A DNA stretch of 64,000 nucleotides from assembly GCF_031081985.1 (NCBI RefSeq), contig NZ_JARWSK010000004.1, positions 1 through 64,000 on the forward strand, read 5' to 3'. A program made the position numbers and the translations under genes. Below are positions 18,252 to 26,988 of this stretch, piece after piece. Each line of letters starts with the position of its first letter. Positions within the stretch are counted from its first letter, which is position 1. Origin of the DNA: Komagataeibacter xylinus (lineage in GTDB: Bacteria > Pseudomonadota > Alphaproteobacteria > Acetobacterales > Acetobacteraceae). The notes below the pieces were generated by a model, which was given only the letters and a program-made list of their open reading frames with translations, did not search any database and was not told where the DNA came from.

Positions 18252-19843
18252 TGCGGGGCGGTCGTGCTCCCTATGGTAAGGCAGGCGCGCTGGGCCGACG
18301 TCAGGCGCTGCGCCTGGCAGGTGCCGGGCTGTTTGCGGCAACCCTGCCCGCGCGCGCGGTCCGGGCCGCAGGCGCGCAGGATCCGCAGCCCCGCCGGGGC
18401 GGACACCTGAATTTTGCAGGTCTTGCCGCCTCAACGGCGGATACGCTGGACCCGGCGCGTTTTGCCCTGGCAACCGATTATATCCGTGGCCATATGTTCT
18501 ATGATGGCCTGGTCATGCTCGATGCGGAAATGATGCCGCATCCGGCCCTTGCCGAACGCCTCGAGAGTGATGACCTGCAGACATGGCACATCACCCTGCG
18601 CCGTGGCGTGACCTTTCATGACGGCGCGGCGCTGACGGCGGCGGATGTGGTTTATTCGCTGGCACGGCACAAGGACCCGGCCGTGGGCTCCCAGCAGCGT
18701 GTCATTGCGCAGGAAATGGCGGACATACAAGCTGTTGGCCCGCTGGACGTGCGCGTGACGCTGCGTGGACCAAATGCCGATTTCCCGTCCATGCTCGGCA
18801 TTGTCAGTTTCAGTATCGTGCGCAATGGCACGACGGATTTCTCGCAGGCCAATGGCACCGGCCCCTACACCTGCACGGAATTTACGCCCGGCGTGCGTAC
18901 GTCGGGGCAGCGCAACCCGGATTACTGGCGCAGTCCCGCGCCCTGGCTGGACAGTGTCGACATGATCGGCATTTCCGATGACATGTCGCGCCACAATGCG
19001 CTGCTGTCGCATGACGTGGATATCATTGCCTCGGTCAATCCGCGCCTTGTGCGCCTGTTGCGCACGCGCGGGTTCGGGATCATGGAAAGCCCGGTGGGCA
19101 CCTATACCGATCTGGCCATCCGCCTTGATGAAGGGCCGGGCCGGTCGCAGGATTTTGTCACGGGCATGAAATACCTGTTCAATCGCGAGCAGGTGCGTGA
19201 TTCCGTTTTTCTGGGTTTTGCCCGGATGGGCAATGACCAGCCCATTCCGCCCGAGCACCGCTATTTTGCCGCCGACCTGCCGCAGCGCCCCTTTGATCCT
19301 GACCGTGCGCGTTTTTACCTCAGGCGCTCGGGCATGATGGAAACGGGCGTGCCGCTGGTCTGTTCGCCTGCGGCGCTGGCCTCGGTCGATATTGCGGTCG
19401 TGCTGCAATATGCCGCCCAGCAGGTTGGCCTGAGCCTGCCCATCCGCCGCATGCCCGCCGATGGATACTGGACGGAATACTGGATGAAGACCCCGATGGG
19501 GTTTGGCAATACCAATCCCCGCCCGTCGCTGGACATGACGTTTGCCCTCAACTTCGCCTCGGGCGCGCCGTGGAATGAATCGCGCTGGCGCGACCCGCGC
19601 TTTGACCAGTTGCTGCTTGCCGCGCGTGCCCAGCGCGACGAGGCTGTGCGGCGCCAGATCTATCACGACATGCAGGTAATGATCCATGAGGGGGCGGGCA
19701 TCTGCCTGCCGGCCTTCACCACCAGCCTTGATGCCTTCAATCCGCGCGTGCGTGGTCTGGCGCCAAGCCAGGCGGGGCAGTTGATGGGGTTTGATTTCCT
19801 CAGTCACGTCTGGCTGGACGATGCGGCGGGAGGGGCGGCATGA
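18251..19843 (+). CDS. ABC transporter substrate-binding protein, family 5 (dipeptide/opine type)
   Basis: A 530-residue periplasmic binding protein. The N-terminus has a Tat-like signal, LGRRQALRLAGAGLFAATLPARAVRAAGA, with the twin arginines near residue 17. The mature part shows LDPARFA, the family-5 signature region MFYDGLVMLDAEMMPHPALAE, and WHITLRRGVTFHDGAALTAADVVYSL. Family 5 proteins bind peptides, opines, nickel or similar ligands. The start at 18251 is favoured by overlap with the upstream small frame; a GTG/ATG about 42 bases earlier is also open. It overlaps the first permease by four bases and belongs to a complete importer. Confidence 0.85.
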   Translation: MRGGRAPYGKAGALGRRQALRLAGAGLFAATLPARAVRAAGAQDPQPRRGGHLNFAGLAASTADTLDPARFALATDYIRGHMFYDGLVMLDAEMMPHPALAERLESDDLQTWHITLRRGVTFHDGAALTAADVVYSLARHKDPAVGSQQRVIAQEMADIQAVGPLDVRVTLRGPNADFPSMLGIVSFSIVRNGTTDFSQANGTGPYTCTEFTPGVRTSGQRNPDYWRSPAPWLDSVDMIGISDDMSRHNALLSHDVDIIASVNPRLVRLLRTRGFGIMESPVGTYTDLAIRLDEGPGRSQDFVTGMKYLFNREQVRDSVFLGFARMGNDQPIPPEHRYFAADLPQRPFDPDRARFYLRRSGMMETGVPLVCSPAALASVDIAVVLQYAAQQVGLSLPIRRMPADGYWTEYWMKTPMGFGNTNPRPSLDMTFALNFASGAPWNESRWRDPRFDQLLLAARAQRDEAVRRQIYHDMQVMIHEGAGICLPAFTTSLDAFNPRVRGLAPSQAGQLMGFDFLSHVWLDDAAGGAA

Positions 19844-20796
19844 ACGCGCGCCTGGCCAGGCTGGTGCTGCGCCGGATCGGGGCGGCATTGTGCTCGCTCC
19901 TGTTCGTGGTGGTGGCGATCTTTGCCCTGACCGCAGCCCTGCCCGGTGATGTGGCGGATATGCTGCTGGGCCAGAATGCAACGCCCGATGCCACGCAGGC
20001 CCTGCGGCATGCGCTGCATCTCGACCAGCCGCTGTGGCTGCGTTTCATGCACTGGTGTGGCGGCATGCTGCATGGCAATGCGGGCAATTCGCTGCTGACC
20101 GGGCGCCCGGTGAGCGAGATGCTGGCCCCGCGGCTGTATAACTCCCTGCTGCTGGCTGGCGCCACCACGCTGGTTGCCGTGCCGCTGGCGCTGGTGCTCG
20201 GGCTGGCCTGCGCAACATGGCGCGACAGCGTTTTTGACCGTGTCATGACGGTGCTCACGCTGGGTATTGTCTCGGTGCCCGCCTTCCTCATCGCCACGGT
20301 GTCGGTATTCGTGTTTGCCGTGCAGTTCAGGGTCGTGCCGGCGCTGTCCGATATCCGCTCGATCCATTCCGTGGGGCAGTTTTTCCTCACCTTCGCCATG
20401 CCGGTGGCCACGCTGGCCAGCATTACCATGGCGCAGATGATCCGCATGATCCGGGCATGCATGATCGATGTGTTTTCCGCGCCCTATATGGAGATGGCGG
20501 TGATCAAGGGCGTGCCCCCCGTCCGCATCATGCTGCATCATGCGCTGCCCAATGCCATTGGCCCGGTGGCCAATGCCATAGCACTTAGCCTGTCATCGCT
20601 GCTTGGCGGCGTGGTCGTGATCGAGACCATTTTCAACTATCCCGGCCTCGCACAGCTTATGGTGGATTCCGTCATGTCGCGTGATGTGCCGATCATCCAG
20701 GCCTGCACCCTCCTGTTCTGCATGACCTATCTGTTCCTCACCACGCTGGCCGATATCGTGGCGCTGGCCTCCGTGCCGAAGGGACGGGGCGCATGA
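19840..20796 (+). CDS. ABC transporter permease (DppB type)
   Basis: A 318-residue inner-membrane permease with about six transmembrane segments. The DppB-type start RRIGAALCSLLFVVVAIFAL and the coupling-loop signature EMAVIKGVPPVRIMLHHALPNAIGPV (EAA motif) near residues 211-236 are visible. Between TM1 and TM2 lies the usual long periplasmic loop ending in GNAGNSLLTGRPVSEML. It forms the channel with the next permease. Both borders overlap by four bases (ATGA), so translation is coupled with the binding protein and the second permease. Confidence 0.9.
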   Translation: MNARLARLVLRRIGAALCSLLFVVVAIFALTAALPGDVADMLLGQNATPDATQALRHALHLDQPLWLRFMHWCGGMLHGNAGNSLLTGRPVSEMLAPRLYNSLLLAGATTLVAVPLALVLGLACATWRDSVFDRVMTVLTLGIVSVPAFLIATVSVFVFAVQFRVVPALSDIRSIHSVGQFFLTFAMPVATLASITMAQMIRMIRACMIDVFSAPYMEMAVIKGVPPVRIMLHHALPNAIGPVANAIALSLSSLLGGVVVIETIFNYPGLAQLMVDSVMSRDVPIIQACTLLFCMTYLFLTTLADIVALASVPKGRGA

Positions 20797-21617
20797 GCGG
20801 CATGACAACCGGCTTCAGGGCCCTGCGCCTGCCGTCGTTGACGCCTGCGCAGCGTGTCATGGGACTGTTCGGGTTCTGGCTTGTGCTGGCGGTATGCGGG
20901 CCGTTTTTCGCGCCTTACGCGCCAGGGCAGATCATCGATACGGAGGTGTTTGCTCCGCTGTCGCACCGGCACTGGCTGGGCACGGATTATCTGGGGCGTG
21001 ATCTGGGCAGCCGCCTGCTGTATGCGGTGCGCTACACGGTGCTGATCTGCACTCTCTCCACGGCATTTTCATGCGGCTGCGGCATCCTGCTGGGCATTGC
21101 CACCACGGCCACGCCCGCCTGGATGGAGCAGGTTGCGGGGCGGTTGATGGATGGCATCCTGTCCATTCCCAGCCTTCTGTGCGCGCTGCTGGTCATCGCG
21201 GCGTTTGGGGACTCGCTCCTGGCGCTGGTCCTGACCCTGGGGGTCATCTATACGCCGGGGGCGTACCGCACCAGCCGCGCGCTGGCGCTGCGTATTGCAC
21301 GGATGGATTACATTACCGTGGCCGTGGCGCGGGGGGAGGGGGCGCTCTTCATCATCTGGCGCGAGATCCTGCCCAACATGCGCGGGCCGCTGCTGGCCGA
21401 TGTGGGGCTGCGCTTCATCTACGCGGTGCTGCTGCTCAGCAATCTCAGCTTTCTTGGGCTGGGGGTGCAGCCCCCGCTGGTGGATCTGGGTTCGCTGGTG
21501 CGTGAAAACGTGCTGGGGCTGGTGTATGGATCCGGCGCCGTGATCCTGCCCACGATCGTGATCGGCGTGCTGACGGTGGGCATCAACCTCGTGCTTGACG
21601 GGACATCACGGCGATGA
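20793..21617 (+). CDS. ABC transporter permease (DppC type)
   Basis: A 274-residue permease. The N-terminal segment is followed by FAPYAPGQIIDTEVFAPLSHRHWLGTDYLGRDLGSRLLYA, the DppC/OppC hallmark. The EAA loop YITVAVARGEGALFIIWREILPN lies near residue 170, and the last helices contain LSNLSFLGLGVQPP. It pairs with the DppB-type subunit. Its start and stop each overlap the neighbouring genes by four bases. The substrate range of the transporter is not visible in the permease. Confidence 0.9.
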   Translation: MSGMTTGFRALRLPSLTPAQRVMGLFGFWLVLAVCGPFFAPYAPGQIIDTEVFAPLSHRHWLGTDYLGRDLGSRLLYAVRYTVLICTLSTAFSCGCGILLGIATTATPAWMEQVAGRLMDGILSIPSLLCALLVIAAFGDSLLALVLTLGVIYTPGAYRTSRALALRIARMDYITVAVARGEGALFIIWREILPNMRGPLLADVGLRFIYAVLLLSNLSFLGLGVQPPLVDLGSLVRENVLGLVYGSGAVILPTIVIGVLTVGINLVLDGTSRR

Positions 21618-23473
21618 GCAGGGCGCATATGATCTCGGTCAGGAACCTCGATATTGTCGGCCATCGCCCCGATGGGGGCACCGTGCCGATCGTGCGTGAT
21701 GTCAGCCTTGAGGTGCGCGAAGGCCAGATGCTGGCCCTGATCGGCGAATCCGGATCGGGCAAGACCACCATCGCCTTGTCGCTGTTGGGGCACGTGCGGC
21801 CCGGATGCGCGATCAGCGGCGGCCAGATCACGGTTGCGGGCCATGACGTGACCAGCATGACCCGCCATGAGTTGCGCGGCTTTCGGGGGCGCACCATCAG
21901 CTATGTGGCGCAGAATGCAGGTACGGCTTTCAATCCGGCGCTGAGCATTGCCCAGCAGGTGATCGAGCCCGCACGCGTGCACTGGGCCATGACGCGCCAG
22001 CAGGCCGAGCGCAAGATGATCGAGCTGTTCCGCGCGCTGGCGCTGCCCGAGCCCGAAACGATTGGCGCGCGCTATCCCTACCAGCTTTCGGGCGGGCAGC
22101 TGCAGCGCCTCATGGCGGCCATGGCGTTGATTACGGACCCGGAAATCGTGGTTTTCGATGAGCCGACAACGGCGCTCGATGTCACCACCCAGATCGAGGT
22201 CCTGGCCGCCTTCCGCGCCGTGCTGGCTGACCGGGGCATTACGGGTGTGTACGTGACGCATGACCTGGCCATCGTGGCGCAGATTGCAGACCATGCCGTG
22301 GTGCTGCGCCACGGGCAGGTGCGTGAAAGTGGCACGGTGGCGCGCATTCTGGGCAACCCGCAGGATGAATACACGCGTGAACTGGTGGCCGCCTGCCGCA
22401 TTCCGCCCCGCGCCACGCCCTGCGCGCCCATGGCATCCGCGCGCGAGGACAGGGTGCTGGACCTGTCCGATGTGATTGTGGGCTACGGCAACCGCACGGC
22501 CGAGGGCCTGCCGGAGCGGCGCATTCTCGATCATGTCAGCCTGTCGGTGCCGCGTGGCAGCACGCTGGGGATCATCGGGGAATCCGGCTGTGGCAAAAGC
22601 ACGCTGGCGCGCACCATATCGGGCCTGCAGCCATGGGCCGCGGGGCAGGTTGTGTTTCGCGGCGAGGCGCTGGCGCCCGCCGTGGCCGACCGCACGCGCG
22701 AACAGCGCCGCCGTTTGCAGATCGTAGCGCAGAATGCTGATCTGGTGCTCAACCCTGCATGGCGGATCGGCGCCACGATCGAGCGCGTGCTGACCTTCTT
22801 TCATGGCATGAAGGGGGCCGAAGCCCGCGCGGAGGCAATGCGCCTGCTTGATATGGTGCGCCTGCCGCATGCGCTGCTGGAGCGCTACCCCGCCGAACTG
22901 TCAGGCGGGCAGAAGCAGCGCGTCAATTTTGCGCGCGCCCTGGCCGCCCGGCCTGACCTCGTGCTGTGCGATGAAATTACCGCGGCACTTGACCCCGTCG
23001 TGGCCGCCGCCATCCTTGAACTGATGGCGGAGTTACAGGAAACGCTGGGTATTTCCTATATTTTCATTACCCATGACCTGCATGCCGTGCGCGCCGTATG
23101 TGACCAGGTGGCGGTGCTGTATGCGGGTCATGTGGTTGAGCAGTGTGACAGCCAGTCCCTCACGGCGGGGGCGCATCATCCCTATACGCGCCTGCTGGTT
23201 TCTTCCGTGCCGGAAATGCGGGCTGGCTGGCTGGCCGATGCCATGGCCCTGCGGCATGCGGAAGGCGCACCCGCCGCACAGCGCCGCGCAGATGGCGGAT
23301 GCCAGTTCTTTTCACGCTGCGACATGCGGATGCCGGGTCAATGCGACCGGGGTCCCGTGCCGGTGCATACACTGCCCGATGGCGCGCGCATTGCGTGTTA
23401 CCGGTCGTGTGCTGATCTTGCCTTTCCAGGGGGTGTCGCACCTGCCGCGCCCCTGCATTCCTATGAATCCTAA
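21614..23473 (+). CDS. Fused dipeptide-type ABC ATPase (DppD-DppF)
   Basis: A 619-residue protein with two complete ABC domains. Domain 1 has Walker A GESGSGKTT (about residue 40), LSGGQLQRLMAA and Walker B VVFDEPTTALD. Domain 2 has GESGCGKST, LSGGQKQRVNFARAL and LVLCDEITAALD. The C-terminus carries the oligopeptide-transporter tail HPYTRLLVSSVPEM and a late CQFFSRCDMRMPGQC cysteine region that in this family can hold an iron-sulfur cluster. Fusion of the D and F subunits is common in alphaproteobacteria. It powers the importer and lies 18 bases before the semialdehyde dehydrogenase gene. Confidence 0.92.
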   Translation: MSRAHMISVRNLDIVGHRPDGGTVPIVRDVSLEVREGQMLALIGESGSGKTTIALSLLGHVRPGCAISGGQITVAGHDVTSMTRHELRGFRGRTISYVAQNAGTAFNPALSIAQQVIEPARVHWAMTRQQAERKMIELFRALALPEPETIGARYPYQLSGGQLQRLMAAMALITDPEIVVFDEPTTALDVTTQIEVLAAFRAVLADRGITGVYVTHDLAIVAQIADHAVVLRHGQVRESGTVARILGNPQDEYTRELVAACRIPPRATPCAPMASAREDRVLDLSDVIVGYGNRTAEGLPERRILDHVSLSVPRGSTLGIIGESGCGKSTLARTISGLQPWAAGQVVFRGEALAPAVADRTREQRRRLQIVAQNADLVLNPAWRIGATIERVLTFFHGMKGAEARAEAMRLLDMVRLPHALLERYPAELSGGQKQRVNFARALAARPDLVLCDEITAALDPVVAAAILELMAELQETLGISYIFITHDLHAVRAVCDQVAVLYAGHVVEQCDSQSLTAGAHHPYTRLLVSSVPEMRAGWLADAMALRHAEGAPAAQRRADGGCQFFSRCDMRMPGQCDRGPVPVHTLPDGARIACYRSCADLAFPGGVAPAAPLHSYES

Positions 23474-23491
23474 GCCTTCAAGAGGTATGTC

Positions 23492-24952
23492 ATGAGTAAC
23501 ATGCAGCTTTCTGATTCGTCGCTGTTCCGGCAGCAGGCCTATATTGCAGGCCAGTGGCAGGATGCGACCGATGGCGCCCGCATTGCGGTGGACAATCCTG
23601 CAACCGGTGCAGTCGTTGGCCATGTGCCCGCCTGCTCAAGGGCGCAGACGCTTGAAGCCATTTCCGCGGCCGAGGTGGCGCAGGCTGAATGGAAAAAGCG
23701 CCTGCCGGCCGAACGGGCCGCCATCCTGATGGCATGGCATGACCTGATCCTCGAAAACATTGATGATCTGGCCTACATCATGAGCATCGAGCAGGGCAAG
23801 GTGCTGCCCGAGGCGAAGGGCGAAGTCAGGTATGCTGCGTCCTTCTTCAAGTGGTTTGCGGAAGAGGCGCGCCGCGTTGATGGCGCCATCCTGCCCCCCG
23901 CCACGCCCGGCCGCCATGTGCTGGTCATGAAGGAACCGGTGGGTGTTACGGCCGCGATCACGCCGTGGAACTTTCCGCTGGCCATGATTACGCGCAAATG
24001 CGCCCCCGCCCTTGCCGCCGGGTGCTCCATGGTGATCAAGCCCTCGGAACTGACGCCGTTTTCTGCCCTGGCGGTTGTCGTGCTGGGCGAGCGCGCGGGC
24101 GTGCCCGCGGGGCTGATCAGTGTCGTGACCGGCATGCCCGATCAGGTCGGTATCGAACTGAGCACCAATGTCACGGTGCGCAAGCTGTCCTTTACCGGCT
24201 CGACGCGTGTCGGCGCCATCCTGATGGAACAGTCCGCCGCGACCATCAAGCGCCTCAGCCTTGAGCTTGGTGGCAATGCGCCGTTCATCGTGTTTGATGA
24301 TGCCGATGTGGAGCAGGCGGTTGAAGGGGTCATGACCAGCAAGTTCCGCAATGCCGGGCAGACCTGCATCTGCGCCAACCGCGTGTTCGTGCATAACGCC
24401 ATCCATGACCGCTTTGTCGAGCGCCTCATGCAGGCGGTGAATGCGATAAATGTGGGCAACGGCCTTGAAGAAGGCAGGACGATGGGCCCGCTGATCAACG
24501 CGGCGGCCGTGACCAAGGTAAAGGAACATGTTGAAGACGCGCTGGCCAAGGGTGCCCGTTATGTCAGCAAGCCGATTGAGGTTGATGGCTGTTTTGTAAG
24601 CCCCGTCGTGTTGACGGATGTCACGACGCAAATGCGCGTTGCCTCAGAGAAAACCTTCGGGCCGGTGCTGCCCATCTTCCGTTTTGATGCGGAGGAGGAT
24701 GCCGTGGCCATGGCCAACGCCACGCCGTTCGGTCTGGCCAGCTATTTCTTCACCCGCGATCTTGATCGCGCCTGGCGCGTGGGCGAGGCGCTTGAATTTG
24801 GCATGGTTGGCCTTAATACGGGTGCAATTTCCATGGAATCCGCGCCGTTTGGTGGTGTAAAGCAGTCCGGCCTTGGCCGTGAGGGTGGCCACCCCGGTAT
24901 TGACGAATTCCTCGAAATCAAAAGCTTCCATATGGGCGGGCCAAAAGCCTGA
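23492..24952 (+). CDS. gabD: Succinate-semialdehyde dehydrogenase family (GabD-like)
   Basis: A 486-residue aldehyde dehydrogenase of the GabD class. ITPWNFPLAMITRKCAPALAAGC and LSLELGGNAPFIVFDDAD (general-base Glu) precede FRNAGQTCICANRVFVH, where the catalytic Cys is near 292 with the nearby second Cys typical of GabD. The C-terminus SMESAPFGGVKQSGLGREGG is also GabD-like. It oxidises succinate semialdehyde or glutarate semialdehyde to the diacid, the final step of GABA/putrescine breakdown. AGAGGT lies upstream. It directly follows the dipeptide ABC ATPase in the same operon, linking the imported compound to semialdehyde metabolism. Confidence 0.85.
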   Translation: MSNMQLSDSSLFRQQAYIAGQWQDATDGARIAVDNPATGAVVGHVPACSRAQTLEAISAAEVAQAEWKKRLPAERAAILMAWHDLILENIDDLAYIMSIEQGKVLPEAKGEVRYAASFFKWFAEEARRVDGAILPPATPGRHVLVMKEPVGVTAAITPWNFPLAMITRKCAPALAAGCSMVIKPSELTPFSALAVVVLGERAGVPAGLISVVTGMPDQVGIELSTNVTVRKLSFTGSTRVGAILMEQSAATIKRLSLELGGNAPFIVFDDADVEQAVEGVMTSKFRNAGQTCICANRVFVHNAIHDRFVERLMQAVNAINVGNGLEEGRTMGPLINAAAVTKVKEHVEDALAKGARYVSKPIEVDGCFVSPVVLTDVTTQMRVASEKTFGPVLPIFRFDAEEDAVAMANATPFGLASYFFTRDLDRAWRVGEALEFGMVGLNTGAISMESAPFGGVKQSGLGREGGHPGIDEFLEIKSFHMGGPKA

Positions 24953-24997
24953 AGTCCCGCAACCCCGGAAAACGAACCATGATCATGATGATGGGAT

Positions 24998-25873
24998 ATG
25001 ACCATGACTGATGCAGCCCTGCTGACCCGGATTAGCATCCGCCCCATGTGCGAGGCCGATCTGGAAGCCGGTTACAACCTGTCAAAGGCATTGTCCTGGC
25101 CGCATCGTCTGGAAGACTGGCAATTCATGTTTTCCGTGGGGGAAGGCGGCGTGGCCGAGACCGATGCGGGCGAGGTCATCGGCACGATCATGTGGTGGCG
25201 GTATGGGAAAACCCATGCCTCCCTTGGCATGGTGATTGTCGATGATGCCTGGCGCGGGCACGGGATCGGCCGGCGGCTGATGAGCGAAGCCCGCAATGCC
25301 CTGCCGGGGGCGACCATTCACCTCAACGCCACCCCCTCGGGGGTGCCGTTATATGAGAAAATGGGCTTCCGCCCCTGTGGCATTATCGAGCAGCGGCAGA
25401 GTAATGCTGCGGCACAGCCGCTGATCGCCCTGCCCGACGGGGTGCGCCTGCGCCCTGCGGGACACAATGACCTTGATGCCCTCGTGGCGTGTGACACGCA
25501 GGCATGTGGCATGGACCGGCGCGAGCTGATTGCCGCCCTGCTTACGGCAGGCAAGGGCATGATTGTCGATGAAGGGGGAAAGGTGGCCGGGTATGCCTTC
25601 TGCCGCAAATTTGGCTGGGGCATGGTTGTCGGCCCCGTTGTCGCGACATCGCTTGAATACGCGGCGGCCATGATCGCTTACTGGATCGGCAGCCATGCCG
25701 GGCAGTTCATGCGCCTTGATATTCCCCAGGATTCCGCCCTGTCACGCTGGCTTGACGAAATCGGGCTGCTGCGCGTCGATGCGGTCGCAGCCATGGTGAC
25801 AGATAGCCACGACAGTCATGACGCGGAGAGCCCGATGCATCGTTTTGCCCTGTGTAGTCAGGCTTTTGGTTAA
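24998..25873 (+). CDS. GNAT N-acetyltransferase with two domains (YitH-like)
   Basis: A 291-residue cytosolic protein. The N-terminal GNAT domain covers residues 10-130, with GMVIVDDAWRGHGIGRRLM as the acetyl-CoA binding motif (RGHGIG). A second, weaker acetyltransferase-like domain begins at LRPAGHNDLDALVACDTQA near residue 148 and runs to the end, as in YitH-type proteins. It probably acetylates a small amine or amino acid, but the acceptor is unknown. It lies 45 bases after gabD and 10 bases before the 2-hydroxyacid dehydrogenase, inside the same operon. A start two codons later (ATG 25004) is equally possible. Confidence 0.82.
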   Translation: MTMTDAALLTRISIRPMCEADLEAGYNLSKALSWPHRLEDWQFMFSVGEGGVAETDAGEVIGTIMWWRYGKTHASLGMVIVDDAWRGHGIGRRLMSEARNALPGATIHLNATPSGVPLYEKMGFRPCGIIEQRQSNAAAQPLIALPDGVRLRPAGHNDLDALVACDTQACGMDRRELIAALLTAGKGMIVDEGGKVAGYAFCRKFGWGMVVGPVVATSLEYAAAMIAYWIGSHAGQFMRLDIPQDSALSRWLDEIGLLRVDAVAAMVTDSHDSHDAESPMHRFALCSQAFG

Positions 25874-25883
25874 GGAACGCGTC

Positions 25884-26810
25884 ATGTCCATGGTTCTCAA
25901 ATCCACGGCCGAACGGGCTGAAGTGTGGGGCAGGCTGTTTGCGCAGTACCTGCCCGATGTTCCCTTCCGGGTCTGGCCCGATATTGGTGACCCGGCGGAG
26001 GTTGAATACCTTGCCACCTGGGTGCCGCCTGAAAACCTGCTGGAACTGTTCCCCAACCTGAAAATCCTGTTTTCGGTTGGCGCGGGCATCGACCAGTTCG
26101 ACCTGAGCCGGATTCCGCCTCATGTCCAGGTCGTGCGCACCATTGAAACCGGCCTGACCGATGGCATGGTGGCCTATGTGCAGTTTGCCGTGCGGGCCAT
26201 CCAGCGCGATATGCTGCGCTACATTCACCAGCAGCGCCAGCATGTGTGGCGGGCGCTGCCTGTGCGCAGTGCATCACAGTTCCGGGTGGGGGTGATGGGG
26301 CTTGGGCAGCTCGGCGTGCCTGTGGCGCAGTCCCTGCAGGGTATGGGCTATGTGACGCAGGGCTGGGCGCGGTCGCGCCACGTCATTGATGGCGTAAAAT
26401 GCTTTGCTGGTGAAGCGGAGCGAACCGAATTCCTGGCAACCACCGATATCCTTGTATGCCTGCTGCCCCTGACAGCACAGACGACGGGGATACTGAACCG
26501 TGACCTGTTTGCGCAGATGCCGCGCGGGGCCGCCCTGGTGCAGTGCGGGCGCGGGCGGCAGATGGTGATGGATGACCTGGTGGCAGCCCTCGATGAAGGG
26601 CAGCTTTCGGCCGCCATACTCGATGTAACGGACCCCGAGCCCCTGCCTGCCGACCATCCGCTATGGGACCGGCCGGATGTGCTGATTACGCCGCATATTG
26701 CCAGTTCCACGCCTGCGGAAAGTGGCGGCATGACGATCATCAACAATATCCGTCGCTACCTCAACAACGAAGCGCCGGTCGGTCTGGTTGACCGCGCGAT
26801 GGGATACTGA
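25884..26810 (+). CDS. ghrA: Glyoxylate/hydroxypyruvate reductase A-like 2-hydroxyacid dehydrogenase
   Basis: A 308-residue D-2-hydroxyacid dehydrogenase of the GhrA type. The nucleotide fold is RVGVMGLGQLGVPVAQSL. The catalytic Arg is in VQCGRGRQ, the Glu in DVTDPEPLPADHPLW and the His in LITPHIAS, giving the R-E-H set of the family. GhrA reduces glyoxylate or hydroxypyruvate with NADPH; related enzymes act on other 2-keto acids. The start at 25884 gives the usual GhrA length; a longer frame overlapping the GNAT gene has no family sequence. It is the last gene of the long operon before a strong hairpin. Confidence 0.85.
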   Translation: MSMVLKSTAERAEVWGRLFAQYLPDVPFRVWPDIGDPAEVEYLATWVPPENLLELFPNLKILFSVGAGIDQFDLSRIPPHVQVVRTIETGLTDGMVAYVQFAVRAIQRDMLRYIHQQRQHVWRALPVRSASQFRVGVMGLGQLGVPVAQSLQGMGYVTQGWARSRHVIDGVKCFAGEAERTEFLATTDILVCLLPLTAQTTGILNRDLFAQMPRGAALVQCGRGRQMVMDDLVAALDEGQLSAAILDVTDPEPLPADHPLWDRPDVLITPHIASSTPAESGGMTIINNIRRYLNNEAPVGLVDRAMGY

Positions 26811-26911
26811 CCCCATACAGGCATGGCTGATGTTGCGGCATGAAGCGCGCGCGACATCACCCTGCGCCATGGTATCGGCAGTTTCCGGTAACGCGCTTTT
26901 TTGCAAATAAA

Positions 26912-26943
26912 AATGCCGCCTTTCTTTTGAAAGGCGGCATTTT
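26912..26943. terminator. Bidirectional terminator between two convergent operons
   Basis: A 13-bp stem (AATGCCGCCTTTC with GAAAGGCGGCATT) and a four-T loop have A residues on the left and T residues on the right. It separates the HAD/ABC/gabD operon from the convergent TonB/HAD/MFS/oxidase operon and can end both. Confidence 0.9.
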
Positions 26944-26988
26944 GCCATGGGCATGGAACTGGCCTGCCTGTGGGGCAGGCCAGGCTGA

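Noticed and set aside
18431-19981. 516-codon minus-strand frame
   Set aside because: Antisense to the family 5 binding protein and permease; no motif.
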